A DNA stretch of 64,000 nucleotides, from the NCBI GenBank assembly GCA_028753945.1, contig JAPNXP010000017.1, forward strand, positions 682,001 to 746,000. The letters run 5' to 3'. Origin of the DNA: Hexactinellida sp. DTS-2022 (lineage: Eukaryota; Porifera; Hexactinellida). The notes below the pieces were generated by a model. The model searched no databases, had not been told where the DNA came from, and saw only the letters and a program-made list of their open reading frames with translations. Within the stretch, counting starts at the first letter, position 1. Each line of letters opens with the position of its first letter. Shown piece after piece: positions 21,560 through 33,290 of this stretch. The translations under genes and the position numbers were made by a program.

Positions 21560-21788
21560 GATTCAGCTCTCCTTTTCAGATCCATCACACTATAGTACGG
21601 TCACTAGATAATTGACGACAATTTATCATCCGCAACAGCCCAATGGTTCCAACCATTGTACTTGCAGGCCACATCACTGTATCCCTTGAAAATGCCAGAA
21701 CATCACTCTTGCCAGAGAGCTACTTTATTAATCCAGTTGGGCTTGTAATATCAATGGTGTAACTGCATCAAAGGCTAGCATCGCTGAA
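21560..21788 (+). pseudogene. Weak retroelement integrase remnant
   Basis: A short plus-strand frame reads TTIYHPQQPNGSNH, like the YHPQ(T/S)NG motif of gypsy integrases, and a second frame downstream reads ENARTSLLPESYFINPVG. No other domain can be followed. It lies immediately outside the left end of the second P-like element. Confidence 0.4.
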
Positions 21789-21796
21789 GTGAATAG

Positions 21797-21952
21797 CATA
21801 GGCGTCGTAACCCGCCCGGGTGCCCTGAAATGTCCGGGCGGCCCGGAAGGGTTGCCCCTATGCTACTAATACTATACCCGGAGTTTACCCGGACATTACC
21901 CGGAATTTCCGGGCGGCCCGAAGGATTGACCTTTGCGTTTACGACGCCTATG
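21797..21952. mobile_element. hAT-type MITE with GC-rich interior
   Basis: 156 bp with inverted CATAGGCGTCGTAA termini and an exact 8-bp duplication GTGAATAG (21789-21796, 21953-21960). The CCCGG-rich interior contrasts strongly with the surroundings. Confidence 0.9.
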
Positions 21953-22568
21953 GTGAATAGTCAATAGACTACTTAATTTGCAGATGGGCAACTAACCGAA
22001 AATGGGAAAAAAAGAGGCCATTCTTGAATACTCTTTCTCGTGTAATTTAGTACTCTTATCATCTAGATACTATCCACTACTAAGTAGTCAGGTATGGCGA
22101 ATCTATTGAGACCATTTTCGAGGTCCTTAGGAATGTTTTTTTTTGGTTTAGGCACTATTTTATTATGACGGTAGCATTATTACTATTCATTAGATATATC
22201 CAAATATCTCGACATTAATTCATATATTATATTGTAATCCTATAAATTGTTGAAAGCGCTACTATATAGCACTTCCTTCTGGGAGTTATTAACTAGTTTA
22301 CATGAAATTTAGAACAACAATGCATAAGCATCATTATATATTATGTAATTTTGATGCAACCACAATTGAACGATATATGTGATTTATAAAGTACTGTTTA
22401 CAATAAATTTGTTTATATTTATTTTCACTCAATTCTTTTTCCCCCTCTCCCATGTGACTCGAGTCGTTTTAATATAGGGAATTAGGGTTTATTCTCACTA
22501 TATTAAAAATGTTTTGTCTCCATTGGGACTCATTTACTAATTTTCTTATTCGTTTCAATTATTAGATA

Positions 22569-24572
22569 ATGCCTCACAAATGTTCTGTAGTCAAGTGTCG
22601 TGCTGGTTATACTAATGGACCTGTGAGACCAATGTTTTCATTTCCTTCCAATACTGATCTCAGACAAAGATGGATACAATTTATTAACCGTGAAGGTTTT
22701 TATGTTACTTCTTCAAGAATTTGTATCGATCACTTCGAATCTAAGTACATTCTACGTCATTTATACAAAACTAGACTCAATATGTCAATGATTCCTACAC
22801 CAACTATTCATCATTACTCAATTCATAAAAGCCAAGTAACTGTTCCTAAATCCATCAGAAAAACACCTACTAAACGTGTTGTAGTCTGACCAACTTCCTC
22901 TATTCCGAGATTAATTTAGCTGTGCTGATATTGAGGACGTTGTAAAATACATTAACACAGCAAGAGAATATCAAAATTTCACTCGTGTATAACTGAAAGT
23001 GGTGTAACTGCATATCGCGTCGAAATCAATTCAGGAATAGTTCAGGTAGAAGAATGCATTCACATTACTAGTGACTTGCATGTTAAACTAAGTTTTCAAA
23101 GTTCTTCCATACCACTACCAGATTATTGCCAAATCAGTGAACTCTAAAATCACGTCTTTAGACATGCTCACCAATTTACCAAACTATTGCAAACTTTACG
23201 CATAATTTTGATTCTGAGCCTGTTAAAGAACTCCTCCATCTTTGAAATTACCACCCTAAGTCTTGTAAATATTATTCACTTGTTATTAGATTCGCACTCC
23301 AATTACGTTACACATCTCATGCCGCATATAGCTTACTACATCACCACATCCCCTTACCTAGTGAACGGCGATTGCGTAATCTTAAATCAGAATCTATTGG
23401 CAGTATTAGTGCACTTTGTAAACTTCGAGATGATAGGTTTTGTGGGAATGATGTGGTGCTTCTCTTAGACGAAATGCATCTTCAACAGCAAGTGCAATTT
23501 GATGGCCGAGATCTCATTGGTTGTAACGAAAGTCTTGAGATGTTTAAGAGCATTATATCCTTAATGGTTGTATCTCTTAAAAAATCAATTCCCTATATTA
23601 TTAAAGCGATACCGATTGTCAAGTTATCAAAACATATCAAATGTGATGGAATACTCAATTGTACAAAGATTCTGAATTATGCTGATTTCCAACTTCGTTG
23701 TTTAATTTCGGACAATCACCAGTCTAATGTTTCCTCTTTCAATACACTAATGGAAGATTTCCCTATCAATGGCAAAAACTATTGCCTGAAGAATCCTATG
23801 CAGCAAAAATTATTTACTTATTTTATGATATTGTTCATCTCGTAAAGAATATTCGAAATAATTTACTTGGCAGGCGTTTCTTTACTGTCCATAAATTTGG
23901 ACTCTCTTTCTTGGATGTATTATCCGATGGTGTAGCCTCCACAAAGTGCACGATTTTGACCACTCTTTGAATTGTCACCTTCGCAAAGCTCCTGCACTGA
24001 ACTATTCAGTACTACATCCAGGTAATAACAAACAATCAGTTCCTCTAGCCGTCTAGCGCTAGCCATATTTGATTCTAAAACGACGACTGCAATGAGGCAA
24101 TATCTAAAGGAATCAGATTACGTAACCCCAGCTTTTTTAGAACTCATGAATGCATGGTGGTTAATTGTTAATGCGAAAGAACCGTATCATCCAAACTCAA
24201 TTGGTAATGCGATACATGCCAATACCTATGACAACATATGCAAGTTTATCCAAGGCATGAATTAACAATTTGGAAAGATTCTGAAAGACTTGGTTTGTCG
24301 AAACAAACCTTTAACGCATTAATCACCACCAACAATGCTAATTCTGACTTGTCATCTGAATTAATCCAAGATGGTTATATATATGTGTTAACTGGCCGAT
24401 TTCAAACGGATCCTTTGGAAAGGCGTTTCTCGCAATACAGGCAAATGAGTGGTGGCCGTTTCCTAGTCAGCTTGACTGAAGTTCTTAGTTCTGAATTAAT
24501 TTTATTGTACAAGATATTACTCAAACACGATATAGATTATACCAAATTACAATACTCTACAACTGATGCTAT
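22569..24572 (+). pseudogene. P-element-like transposase, family II
   Basis: The first frame (22569-22889) is a THAP zinc finger: MPHKCSVVKC gives the C-x4-C pair, WIQFIN the conserved tryptophan, ICIDHF the C-x2-H pair, and MIPTP the AVPTIF-like end. THAP domains bind transposon ends as C2CH fingers. Later frames carry LLDEMHLQQQVQFDG (first acidic residue), LISDNHQSNVSSF (second), FYDIVHLVKNIRNNLLG (the DxxHLxKNIRN motif of P transposases) and GRFQTDPLERRFSQYRQMSG (the distal acidic block). The frames break at about 22890, 23190-23370, 23845 and 23970. The protein is cut at 24572 by a gypsy LTR. A probable C-terminal remnant lies at 28461-28606. Confidence 0.85.
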
Positions 24573-24739
24573 TGTCGGGAATTAACCTTTACGATCACGA
24601 TAGTTGGGACGGTAAACTGTAATCCGTAAGAAATATAATTGTAGTTCAAAAGTATATACGTACACTAAAGCGAGTACTAATACATATTCTACATTAACTA
24701 ATTTAGCTAAGGTTGACTAACAACTAAATCTTCGTCACA
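24573..24739 (-). repeat. 3' LTR and polypurine tract of gypsy element
   Basis: On the minus strand GGGAGGGAGATGA is followed by TGTGACGAAG (24739 downward), and the unit ends CCCGACA at 24573, giving TGT...ACA ends and a length of only 167 bp. The left side abuts the P-like transposase frame at the codon block TTDAI. Confidence 0.65.
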
Positions 24740-26296
24740 TCATCTCCCTCCCAAAATATGAGGTGTTGATGCTAGTGTATGGGGTTGCCGAACCTATCCG
24801 GTTCCTTCCGATCCTGGATGAACGCTTCAACATGTGCTGCTCCGAGCATTCCATCCCGACTTGTTCTCCAGGTAGATTCTCGACTACCACAGTATCTCGG
24901 TCTTGAGACTGTTCATCCGTATCGAACCCCACTTCTCCCGAGCTGTCTTGTCCTGCCTCTGATCCTTCATCCTCGCGTTCCAACTCCAACGACTCATCCG
25001 TGGCAGACATGGGGATAACCTTGCAATCATTGAGGTGGATCCATGAAAATCGGTTATTTCCCTTTTTGATTTTAACGTTTGGATACTTTACATCGACCAC
25101 CGAGTACGGTCCAGTGTACATCTTCTCTAGACCATCGCTCCGAGTAAAGTTCTTATACATTATGGTTTGCCCAGTACACACTATCGTAGGTGCACCAACT
25201 GTTCTTCTATCGTAGTACTCTTTACTATGCGCCTTGCTGCGGATCATGTGTTCTTCCGCTTCGTGCCATTCTTCTTTCTTTTCGGTGGTCGGGTACTTGC
25301 TAGTTCCTATCGTCTGGTCCAGCGCCGACCTAATTTTCGCTCCAAACATCAGTTCTTGGGGTGTAAAGTTGGTGCTGCTACTCTTCAATGAATTCACGTT
25401 GAAGGCCACTTCCTGCAGGATATTCGGCCAAACAGTCTTGTCCAGTTTTCGCTCTGACAGCAAACATCGTAGAGCTTGTTTAACGATCTCTACTGTCCGC
25501 TCTACTTGGCCATCCCCTTGGGGGTGATAAGGTGAAGAATGCCTCTTCTCAATCCCGAAATAAGTGCACATCTGACGTATCACTTCCCCATCGACATTTC
25601 GCCCCTGGTCCGACAGTAATACATGTGGTACCCCATATCTATACACCCATCCTGTTTCTATGGCGTCCGTACAGATTCAGCAGTCTGGTCTTGCATAGCG
25701 ACTACCTCTACAAATTTCGAAAACAAGTCCACAATAATAAGAATATATCGGTATCCGTCGGCTGACCACGGCAAGACTGCAATGTCGGTGGCTATCATTC
25801 TTCTTGGCTCTGCTACATCTAATTCGATGGAATTCAGAGGTTCCCTCTTCTTAGTAGCTCTCTTGTTCTCTAGACATATGACGCATGCCCTACAGCATTG
25901 TTCTACGTCTTTTCGCATTCCCACCCAGTAGAATCGATCTCCGAGGTAGGCATACGTCTTTTCTATCCCTGGGTGTGATATCCGATGTGCTATTTCGGTC
26001 ATCTTTAACCTTAAACGGTTGGGTATTACCAAAGCTCTCTTGAGAAACAGCTTTCCCTCTACGTCTATCCTCATGCCTTATTGCTTCTTATATGGTCCAA
26101 CCGATATATTCCCGTGCTCCCTTAGTTGTTGACAGGCGTTCACAATGCTCTGGTCTCTGAGCTGTCCATCCCGGAGTTCGTAACGAAGTGCACCCACTTC
26201 TTGATCTAGTATGTACACGTTTCGCTCGAAACTCTCCTCATCATTCATGACCCTGTCCACACTCACAGGTGTTCGACTTAAATAATCGGCGCAGCC
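24740..26296 (-). pseudogene. Gypsy integrase and pol C terminus
   Basis: The frame 25658-26074 contains the zinc-binding HHCC module (HRISHPGIEKT, then CCRACVICLENK) and the first core aspartate in MIATDIAVLPW. The frame 24735-25646 continues with the second aspartate (LLSDQGRNVDG) and the catalytic glutamate in SPYHPQGDGQVERT, then a C-terminal GPYSVVDVKYP/FSWIHLNDCKV domain and an acidic, serine-rich tail ending near 24735. The catalytic D,D,E residues are all present. The segment 26078-26266 links to RNase H and ends in a stop (26078-26080) just before the zinc module; frames also change near 25650. It inserts element DNA into the genome in intact relatives; here it is a broken copy. Confidence 0.85.
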
Positions 26297-27626
26297 ATTG
26301 GACTTTCCCCTGCGAAACTGTATTTCATAGTTTATTGGCTCAAACTCCAGGATCCACCTGGCTTATTTATTGCGAGGGTCCTTTTTCCGTCTTAGCCACT
26401 GCAACGGATGATGATCTGTAATTATTACAACCTTCCTTGCTGCCTGTAAGTAGACCTTCCATTTCCTTAGAGCAGCAATTACCGCGTATGCTTCCAGCTC
26501 TCCTGCGGAGTATTTCCTTTGCGCATCATTCAAACTACTCGAACAGAACTCAAGAAGTTTTCGGTTTCCATCCCCATCATCTTGGGACAATACAGCTCCG
26601 ACAGCAGTTTTAGACGCATCTGTTTCCACAAAGAATGGCCTTTCCCAATTCGGGAAGGCCAACTGCAAGGCTCATTAACCAGTTGATCCTTCAACTTTTG
26701 ATAACTCATCTCACACTCCTTAGTCCACATCCACGGAACCCCGCTTTTCGTGAGTTCATTAAGTGGTTCCGCGGTAATGGAAACACTGGGGATATACTCC
26801 CGATACCAGTTTATCAGTCCAATGAACTGGCGCACCTCTTTTTTCGAGATTAGGCCGTGGAAACTGTGCGATACTCCATAAAGTGGTAGGTAAGGGGCGC
26901 TTTCCATCCTTAGATACCAAATGTCTTAGGAATTCCACTTCCTCATACCCGAAAGAACACTTCTCCACTCTTAGTTGAATTCCAGTTTCATAGAACCTCT
27001 CCAGGACGCCCTCCAGGTGGCTCAGATGCGCTTCGAATCAGGTGTATGAATACATGTGTCATCCACGAACGCCTGCACATTCGGGCATCCTCGGAGAGCC
27101 TGATCCACAGCCCTTTGGTAGGTCGCTTGTGAGTTCGAAAGCCCAAATGGCATACGGTTAAACTCGAATTGTCCCCGCGTTGATACAAACGAAGTGAGCT
27201 CCTTATATTCTTCCTTAACTGGTACACTCCAGTAAGCAGAAGCTCCATCCAATTTAGAGAAAATCGTGCTCCCCCTATTCGGTAAAAAATATCCCGTGCG
27301 TCTGGCATGGGGTAAGCATCCTTTTTCGTAACATCATTTAAGTCACGATAATCCACAGCGAAACGGTGCGATCCGTCCTTTTTAAAAAACTAATATGACT
27401 CGGCTTTCCCATGGAGAGGTCGAGGGACGTATGATATTGTTTGGAGCATCTCGTTTATTTGTCCCGTTACCTCTGCTTCAATTTCAGGAGATACTCGGAG
27501 GGGACGATGTCGGACCGGGCGCTCGTCAAATAGCGTGATTACATGTTCTGTGGTCTCGACCTCTCTAGGCTTCTTTGGATTATCCGCGAAAACCTCGCCC
27601 CATCTTTCCAATACTCGGTGTATCAC
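26297..27626 (-). pseudogene. Gypsy reverse transcriptase and RNase H
   Basis: RT begins in 27390-27626 (HRVLERWGEVFADNP, ending PRPLHGKAESY) and continues in 26988-27356 (MDYRDLNDVTKKDAYPMPDA) and 27022-27252 (MDGASAYWSVPV; EFNRMPFGLSNSQATYQR; then AFVDDTCIH, the F/YxDD catalytic box). The thumb and connection lie in 26530-26968 (IGLINWYREYIP, LTKSGVPWMW). RNase H is 26363-26668 with FFVETDASKTAVGAVLSQ, SAGELEAYAVIAAL and IITDHHPLQWL, so its acidic residues are kept. At least four frame changes occur, one at an A/T run near 27375-27390. The domain set is complete but not translatable as one protein. Confidence 0.88.
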
Positions 27627-28460
27627 CGTAATTTCGCGGGGGAGAGACTGGGATTTACGTTATATTTCGTAACCCTTGCACCCTTGACCTCTTTCACCAC
27701 CATTTGTAAGACCTCGGCTCTCGTGACGGCCTGACCACGCTGTACCATGGCTAAGGAGCTTATCCAATGAGTTCCTAGCTTAACTTGCATCCTTTCCCAA
27801 TCGAAAACCGTTTGTCGGAATAACGATAAGAATCGTCGGCCTAAAATCGCTGTCCTTGCGTTTGTATCCAAAACCTCTACTAAGTGATCCACCGGTTGAC
27901 CATCTCCCACATCTATCGATACACGAGCCGTACCGCATACCGCTAGCGAGGTCCTACCCAGCCCATAGACTCGATCTTCTTTCGCCGTGTAAGATATCCC
28001 CATCCTTTCGACCGTATTTCTGTCTACCACTGAAGGATCTGCCCGTGTCAATTAATACATCTATCGCTTTGTTGTCACATTTGACGGGTATCATCACTGC
28101 TGCATCTCTTACTACAGCATGTCTTGTAGTAGCGCTAAGCACTTTCCTTCCAGTTCCTGTGTGGTGACAGTCCCATACTGGGTGACCCTTCTCGCCACAC
28201 TTTGGGCAGTGTCGCTCAGGGCATCGCGCCATGAAGTGTCTATCAGAGTTGCATATATAGCAGCGAGAATTCTTTGTGTTTCGATGTTGATTCCCTGAAT
28301 ATGACATTCCTGATCTGCCTCTACCCCTTCCATAACCACGATAGCTCGTCGCACCCCTGTACTCTTCCTTAGACGTTACATATACCGTGTCCTGGTCATT
28401 CGTGACCTCATTCTGGTATTTCGATTCCGGTTTGATCGGACACAATTGCTTGTGAATCAC
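27623..28460 (-). pseudogene. Gypsy gag zinc knuckles and aspartic protease
   Basis: The frame 27954-28460 contains two CCHC zinc knuckles in tandem (CYICNSDRHFMARC and CPKCGEKGHPVWDC, both C-x2-C-x4-H-x4-C) preceded by an Arg/Gly-rich segment, which is how gypsy nucleocapsids package RNA. About 50 residues later the protease active site appears as VLIDTGRSFS (DTG-S). A frameshift follows; the rest of the protease lies in 27623-28051 and includes ARTAILGRRFLSLF, the ILG motif that closes retropepsin folds. The gag capsid region is missing. Confidence 0.85.
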
Positions 28461-28606
28461 ATTACGTTACCCTCCGAAATCAAAGAAATTCTATTATTGC
28501 TAACCTCTACCTAACTGGACTTTCAAGGGAAATCAGTGATACTAGGCGTAAAGATCAAGTAGAATCATTTAAGGCTAACAAACTTAAAAATAATCTATTA
28601 TGAATT
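28461..28606 (+). pseudogene. Probable C-terminal remnant of the family II P-like transposase
   Basis: One plus-strand frame runs from about 28464 to a TGA near 28606 and contains SIIANLYLTGLSREISDTRR and a lysine-rich end. It has the right strand, frame openness and position to be the last part of the transposase cut at 24572. The middle section between the two parts is not present, so a deletion accompanied the loss of the gypsy 5' end. Confidence 0.45.
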
Positions 28607-29000
28607 TTTTTAATGGTAGTTCTATGTTTACTTTTGTAGTATTATAGTTCTATTTCCTCTAAATGAACACGAATCTCAATATAGAAAATATAGTAGCGCT
28701 TTCAACAATTTATAGGATTACAGTATAACAAAAATGTGAATTAATGTCGAGATATTTGGATGTATCTAATGAATAGAAATAATGTGTCCGTCAACATAAA
28801 ATAGGACCTAAACCACAAAGCTACATTCCTAAGGACCTCGAAAATTGTCCCAATAGTTTCGCCATACCTGACTACCTAGTAGTGGATAGTATCTAGGTGA
28901 TAAGAGTACTAGATTATACGAGAGAGAGTATTCAAGAATGGCCTCTCTTTTTTTTCAATTTTCGGTTAGTTGCCTATCTGTATATTAAGTAGTCTATGGT

Positions 29001-29796
29001 CTAAAAATTTAGAAGAGCGAATACATTGCTTACGCTCTTATCATTCATCCCATTAGACACGGGATGAGTATCATACAACAGGCTAATCAAAAGCGAATTC
29101 CTGGACAGATACCCATGAAACAATAGATCAATCACTTTTTGACCTGGCTATATATTTGCAATTGTCATGGCCAGACATATTCGGTAAATTTATTATGTCA
29201 TAATGTTCGCAGTCGTTCACATAGAGTTGAGATTCTGGAAGTTCGTTGGTCACCTATTCGAAGATAGTTGCTGGACTACAATTTTAAGTGAGGTTTGCGT
29301 AGCTTTTCAAGAACTGCAGAATCATTTCGTGTATCTCACTTGACCAGAACAAGACACATTCATCAAGTTACTGTCTTTCTCTCTACCTCTCGGCCTTGAA
29401 TCAACAGGGTAAAGCCTGAGTTCCAAGCTCTAAATCGCAGCTGGTGGAATTCTTTCATCCTCGCCATCCAATGGCCCTACCTACTTAATTTTGTCGAGCT
29501 GATATACATGAAAAAGCATGATAACATCATTTGTAAATAATTTTTTTATTGAAATCGGAATGTTTTGTTATAATAATTTTTGAACACAGTTATTTTGGGA
29601 TATTAGTGCATATCTCGTTTTCTAGTCAGTTAATAACGCTAAGAGGCAATAATTAAAATATTACTATTAAAACTTCCCAGCATTTGAACATCGAATACTT
29701 CCTTTTTTAATGCATTTACTGGTTCAGATATCACATTGAACTTGTATTGATGAGCAAAGATGTAATTTGGTTGTCGTGGATGATATTTCCATTATA
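29001..29796. other. Stretch without a recognised gene
   Basis: Mixed-composition sequence to the right of the P-like element. I found no coding frame or bounded repeat in it. Confidence 0.4.
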
Positions 29797-30286
29797 CCTC
29801 TGCGCGGGTCTTATGCGGATCCCAAATCCATTGGTGATTGACCCGCCCCGCCCCGCCTAGCAAGACACAGTGCTATATTCAAATGATTCCACACTAACCC
29901 GCGCAAACCAGTATTGTCGCCAGGATTATATAATAGGGAGTACACTTTCGGCTGGCACAAAATATTTACAGCATTAAGGCGGCTATTTGAACACCGAATT
30001 CCGAGTTTATTATACGGGATTATGGTATAATTTACTATAAAATTCTTTCGATCACAACACTCTGTCAACCTCAGATAAAATTGTCATGTACAGTAGTATG
30101 TTTAGGCACTATAGATGGGACGTTGTTACAATAGGGTACTGCGCCCCCCAAATGAGGCTTAGCGAGAATACTTTCGCTATCCCGCGCTGACCAGCACCAA
30201 CCTGCAAATATTCTGAGCATTTGACCCGTAAGAACCCCCGGATTTCGGGCTCCGCTACCCGATTTATTAACCAGCCCGCGCAGAGG
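29797..30286. mobile_element. MITE with CCTCTGCGCGGG termini
   Basis: About 490 bp; left end CCTCTGCGCGGGTC and right end CCCGCGCAGAGG are inverted. The interior has several further CCCGC/GCGGG blocks. A target duplication is not clear. Confidence 0.6.
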
Positions 30287-30782
30287 TCTAATTCCCATCA
30301 GTTACTGAAGCTTTCCTCTCCCCGATAGGCTGAACCCTTCTGATCAAGGTGATACATTTGGACAGCACTCGGTCAATCCACGGGTAAATGTTCCCACTGA
30401 ACGGAATGGTGTCCACTTTCATAAACTTGTTTAACAACTGCGGATCTCATGTGTTCAAAGTTTGGTGCTTAGTCCAGTATGCAGGGGCCGTCACAGGATA
30501 TGGGCAGCTCGTGGCAGGGGAGGAGATTTAGAATAAATCCGGGGCATGCCGAGTGCAATTATTCTAACAATCTTGGTTGGGCCCGGGGCACGATGCTTGA
30601 ACCCGGGGCCTTTGCTCCGGGTACCACCCCTCCTTGCCAGTCACCGAACTAGTCCTTTAAACGTAATATATTCTAGTTTTTAGCATTACCTTTAGGCGTG
30701 AAATTCCTTTTCCGCCAGAAGCATTTTGAACACATGCCCATTGAAACCCGAAACTAAAACCGAAGTATTGATGACTCTTACG

Positions 30783-30934
30783 CATGGGCGGCCTGGGCCC
30801 CAAAATTTCTACAATAACTTTGAATAAGGATAAATTGAGCGTTCGCTCACTTTATTTTAATGACTCATCTAAATAATGGCCCCAAATACAATTTCGGGGG
30901 CCCCCCCAAATTTTTTTGGTTTGCCACCCCCATG
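30783..30934. mobile_element. hAT-type MITE
   Basis: 152 bp with ends CATGGGCGGC and GCCACCCCCATG and an exact 8-bp duplication CTCTTACG (30775-30782, 30935-30942). Confidence 0.8.
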
Positions 30935-31148
30935 CTCTTACGTTCGGCCCATTTTTTTTCAATTTTAATCGACCTTTAGGCTAACTATACGCGGGCGTAT
31001 ATTGTATAATGGTTTTGAAACAAATAATTTTCCTTTTGTCCCACCCAGACATTGAGGGCACTTCTTGGTTACAAGATATATCTGTTTCTGTATATATCTT
31101 ATATGAATTTATTTCCTTAATACTAATTAGTAGTGTGTACCTGTGTAC

Positions 31149-31313
31149 CAGGGAGCCTCGGGGGGGCAGACATACAGTTGTAATGATAATTTCCCGACCT
31201 TGCTTGGGAACGGCCGATTTTCTTACGTAAACACTGGATTTCCGCCCCTCCAACGGGGGGGGGGACCAAAAATCTAGGGGGGCGGATGCCCTCCCCCCCT
31301 CGCGACGCCACTG
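31149..31313. mobile_element. hAT-type MITE with G/C runs
   Basis: 165 bp; CAGGGAGCCTCGGGG at the left, CCCCTCGCGACGCCACTG at the right, flanked by CTGTGTAC and ATGTGTAC (seven of eight identical). Confidence 0.75.
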
Positions 31314-31478
31314 ATGTGTACTAACTCATTTTCCTGGTGGACACCTAGCCTAGAGTGTGGACAAATTTCCCTAGTGCCATTAATCAGAGGGGGCAGTTGG
31401 CACTAGTATCAATTCCGGGGGAACGCTGATAATATGATTTCGATTGGATGACTAATGTTATATATTTGTTATTCTTAG

Positions 31479-31666
31479 ATATTCCTAAGCTGGAAGATAC
31501 TTTTAACCAGTTTGAAGAAATCTCTTCGCCATATCCAAATTCTTTCAAACGCACTTCTGGTATAAAAAGTATCGATCCTTACACTTCAGATGATTCATGG
31601 TTCATGCCTTTGGTTATAATCCTGGCCCTATTCATCCCAATTCTTATATTTTTATGCCGATTATGA
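31479..31666 (+). CDS. Probable terminal exon with C-terminal membrane segment
   Basis: A strong splice acceptor (TTGTTATTCTTAG, ending 31478) precedes an open stretch of 62 codons. It encodes a polar part with SSPYPNSFKRTSGIKSIDPY, then one hydrophobic segment (SWFMPLVIILALFIPILIFL) and ends CRL-stop. Such a layout suits the last exon of a single-pass membrane protein, with the end a few residues after the membrane span. Codon use and openness look real, and no transposon family in the window contains it. I cannot name the protein, and no upstream exon was identified on the plus strand. It may instead be a retained piece of an unknown transposon. Confidence 0.45.
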
Positions 31667-32787
31667 TTTAGTCCCCAATGTATATTTATATTTAATATTA
31701 AACTTTAATTCATAGTAGTATTTAATTTACACTGTAAAATATGTTTTGCTTTATTGATGCATTGACATCTCAAAAAACATTAAGACACCGATTTCTATTA
31801 AGATTCTGGTGTAGCCAGATGTGAGGTCATGTGGCAACAAGGTAGGACCACGCATTTCCAGTGACGACATCTTCCATTAATAGGTTCAAGTGCATTGAAA
31901 TTGTTCTTGGTTGCATTCCTGTAAGCATTAATATTCTGATTGATCAATTTTGGTCAGTATATTTATTCAAGAGCTCAAGATTTTCTATAAATTCTTGTAT
32001 GTAGTCCATCTGAAAATAGGCCAAAATATAGCCTACTCAATATCAGGCCTAACAGTAGCCTTGAAATTATGGATTAGGGATGCACTAATAGATGGTAATA
32101 TGTAACCAACCACAATATTTTAACCGATATTTCTATTTATAATGAACCACATTTATTGTTACAATTACCCCACTAAATAATAAGTTCAGATTTACTGATT
32201 ATTAGCCCCTCATATTTATTTTCTCATTTTCTTGTCCATTTACTGTTCCTATTCACTTCTAACTATTATATTCGTTTACATTATGCCCAGCAGTTGCTCA
32301 GCCCCCGGATGCAGAAGTAACTACAGCCCAGATGATCGAGTTCCTATATTCAGGATGTCTGAACATCCATCAGAACTCCAAGCTTGGAAACGGGCTCTTC
32401 ACCGTGAGAATATTGATAACCTCAAGGTAGTTAACGTATGCGTGAAGCATTTTCGGGAAGATGTCTCAAAAGGTTCCCAATGCCAATGGAGACGGAAATT
32501 TCACTGAAATACCTTGTGCCAAGCCCAAGTTGAGAGACGGCGCAGATCCCTGCATGCTTCCTGGTTATCTCTCCTACTATTCTTAAACCTCAACAACCAA
32601 ACTGACTCGCTTGTCGTATGACGCAAAAGCAGAAGAATTGATGAATCAGACACTACAGCTTAGCTTACTATCTGAGAGTGAGGAGATACATAAGTACATC
32701 ATCAGAAATATACAGGATCTAAAAGCTAAGTTAATTTTGATTTCATTACCTGATAATTGGTTAGTATAGCATCTTGATACCCATAAT

Positions 32788-33290
32788 CAGGGTTGGGGCC
32801 GATTACGATTACAATCGTAATCGATTGTAATCGATTACACATTTCGCTGAATCGTAATCGTAATCATAATCAGATGATTCTATTAGAGCCCAATTATATC
32901 GTAATCGTAATCATGCTATTTTATTAGCGTATTTATCTTTGAAATTAAGGATATATTATCAATTCGTAGGATTGCACCTGCGAAAGTGCTTTTATTCAAT
33001 AACTGTCACATTAATTTGAATTCCATCATAATATATACAGTAACAGTGAAATAGACACTTTTCATTATTGTTAGTACTTTTAGATTCGAATTTATCAGAC
33101 TTGGCCAGACCGCATTTAGTATACAGTTTGGGTTATTTTCATAATTGTAATCATATACAAGTTTATAGTAATTGTAATAGTAATCGTAATCACTTAAAAA
33201 TTATAGAACTTAATCGTAATCGTAATCATAATCGTTTAAAAAATATAAATCGTAATCGTAATCATCTGAAAGTAATCGGCCCCAACCCTG
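32788..33290. mobile_element. hAT-type MITE rich in GATTAC, 503 bp
   Basis: Inverted CAGGGTTGGGGCCGATTAC termini and an exact 8-bp duplication CCCATAAT (32780-32787, 33291-33298). The interior has CGTAATCGTAATC arrays at both sides around an AT-rich core. It interrupts the transposase frame after the conserved NWLV block. The frame from 33068 to 33556 is partly MITE, partly transposase. Confidence 0.9.

Larger units (their letters stand above)
24573..28460 (-). mobile_element. Ty3/gypsy LTR retrotransposon, 5'-truncated
   Basis: Minus-strand element of about 3.9 kb: zinc-knuckle gag end, protease, RT, RNase H, integrase, polypurine tract and 3' LTR, in gypsy order (integrase after RNase H). 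No 5' LTR, primer-binding site or gag N-terminal region is seen before transposon sequence resumes near 28461, so the 5' end was lost together with part of the host transposon gene. Coding frames are broken at several places. No env frame is present. Confidence 0.9.
21961..29000 (+). mobile_element. P-element-like transposon, family II, with nested gypsy
   Basis: Inverted arms of about 310 bp (21964-22273 and 28692-28998, reverse complement) enclose a plus-strand THAP-domain transposase gene, whose 3' part is interrupted by the gypsy element at 24573-28460. Without the gypsy insert the transposon would be about 3.1 kb. The outermost bases and target duplication are not resolved. The TIR sequence differs from that of the P-like copies at 32 and 63 kb, so this is a separate family. 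Confidence 0.8.

Noticed and set aside
24779-25931. Several plus-strand frames opposite the gypsy integrase
   Set aside because: They are antisense shadows of the minus-strand integrase, which has all catalytic motifs.
28440-28480. A 5' LTR for the gypsy element
   Set aside because: No CGTCACA end and no match to 24573-24739 were found there.
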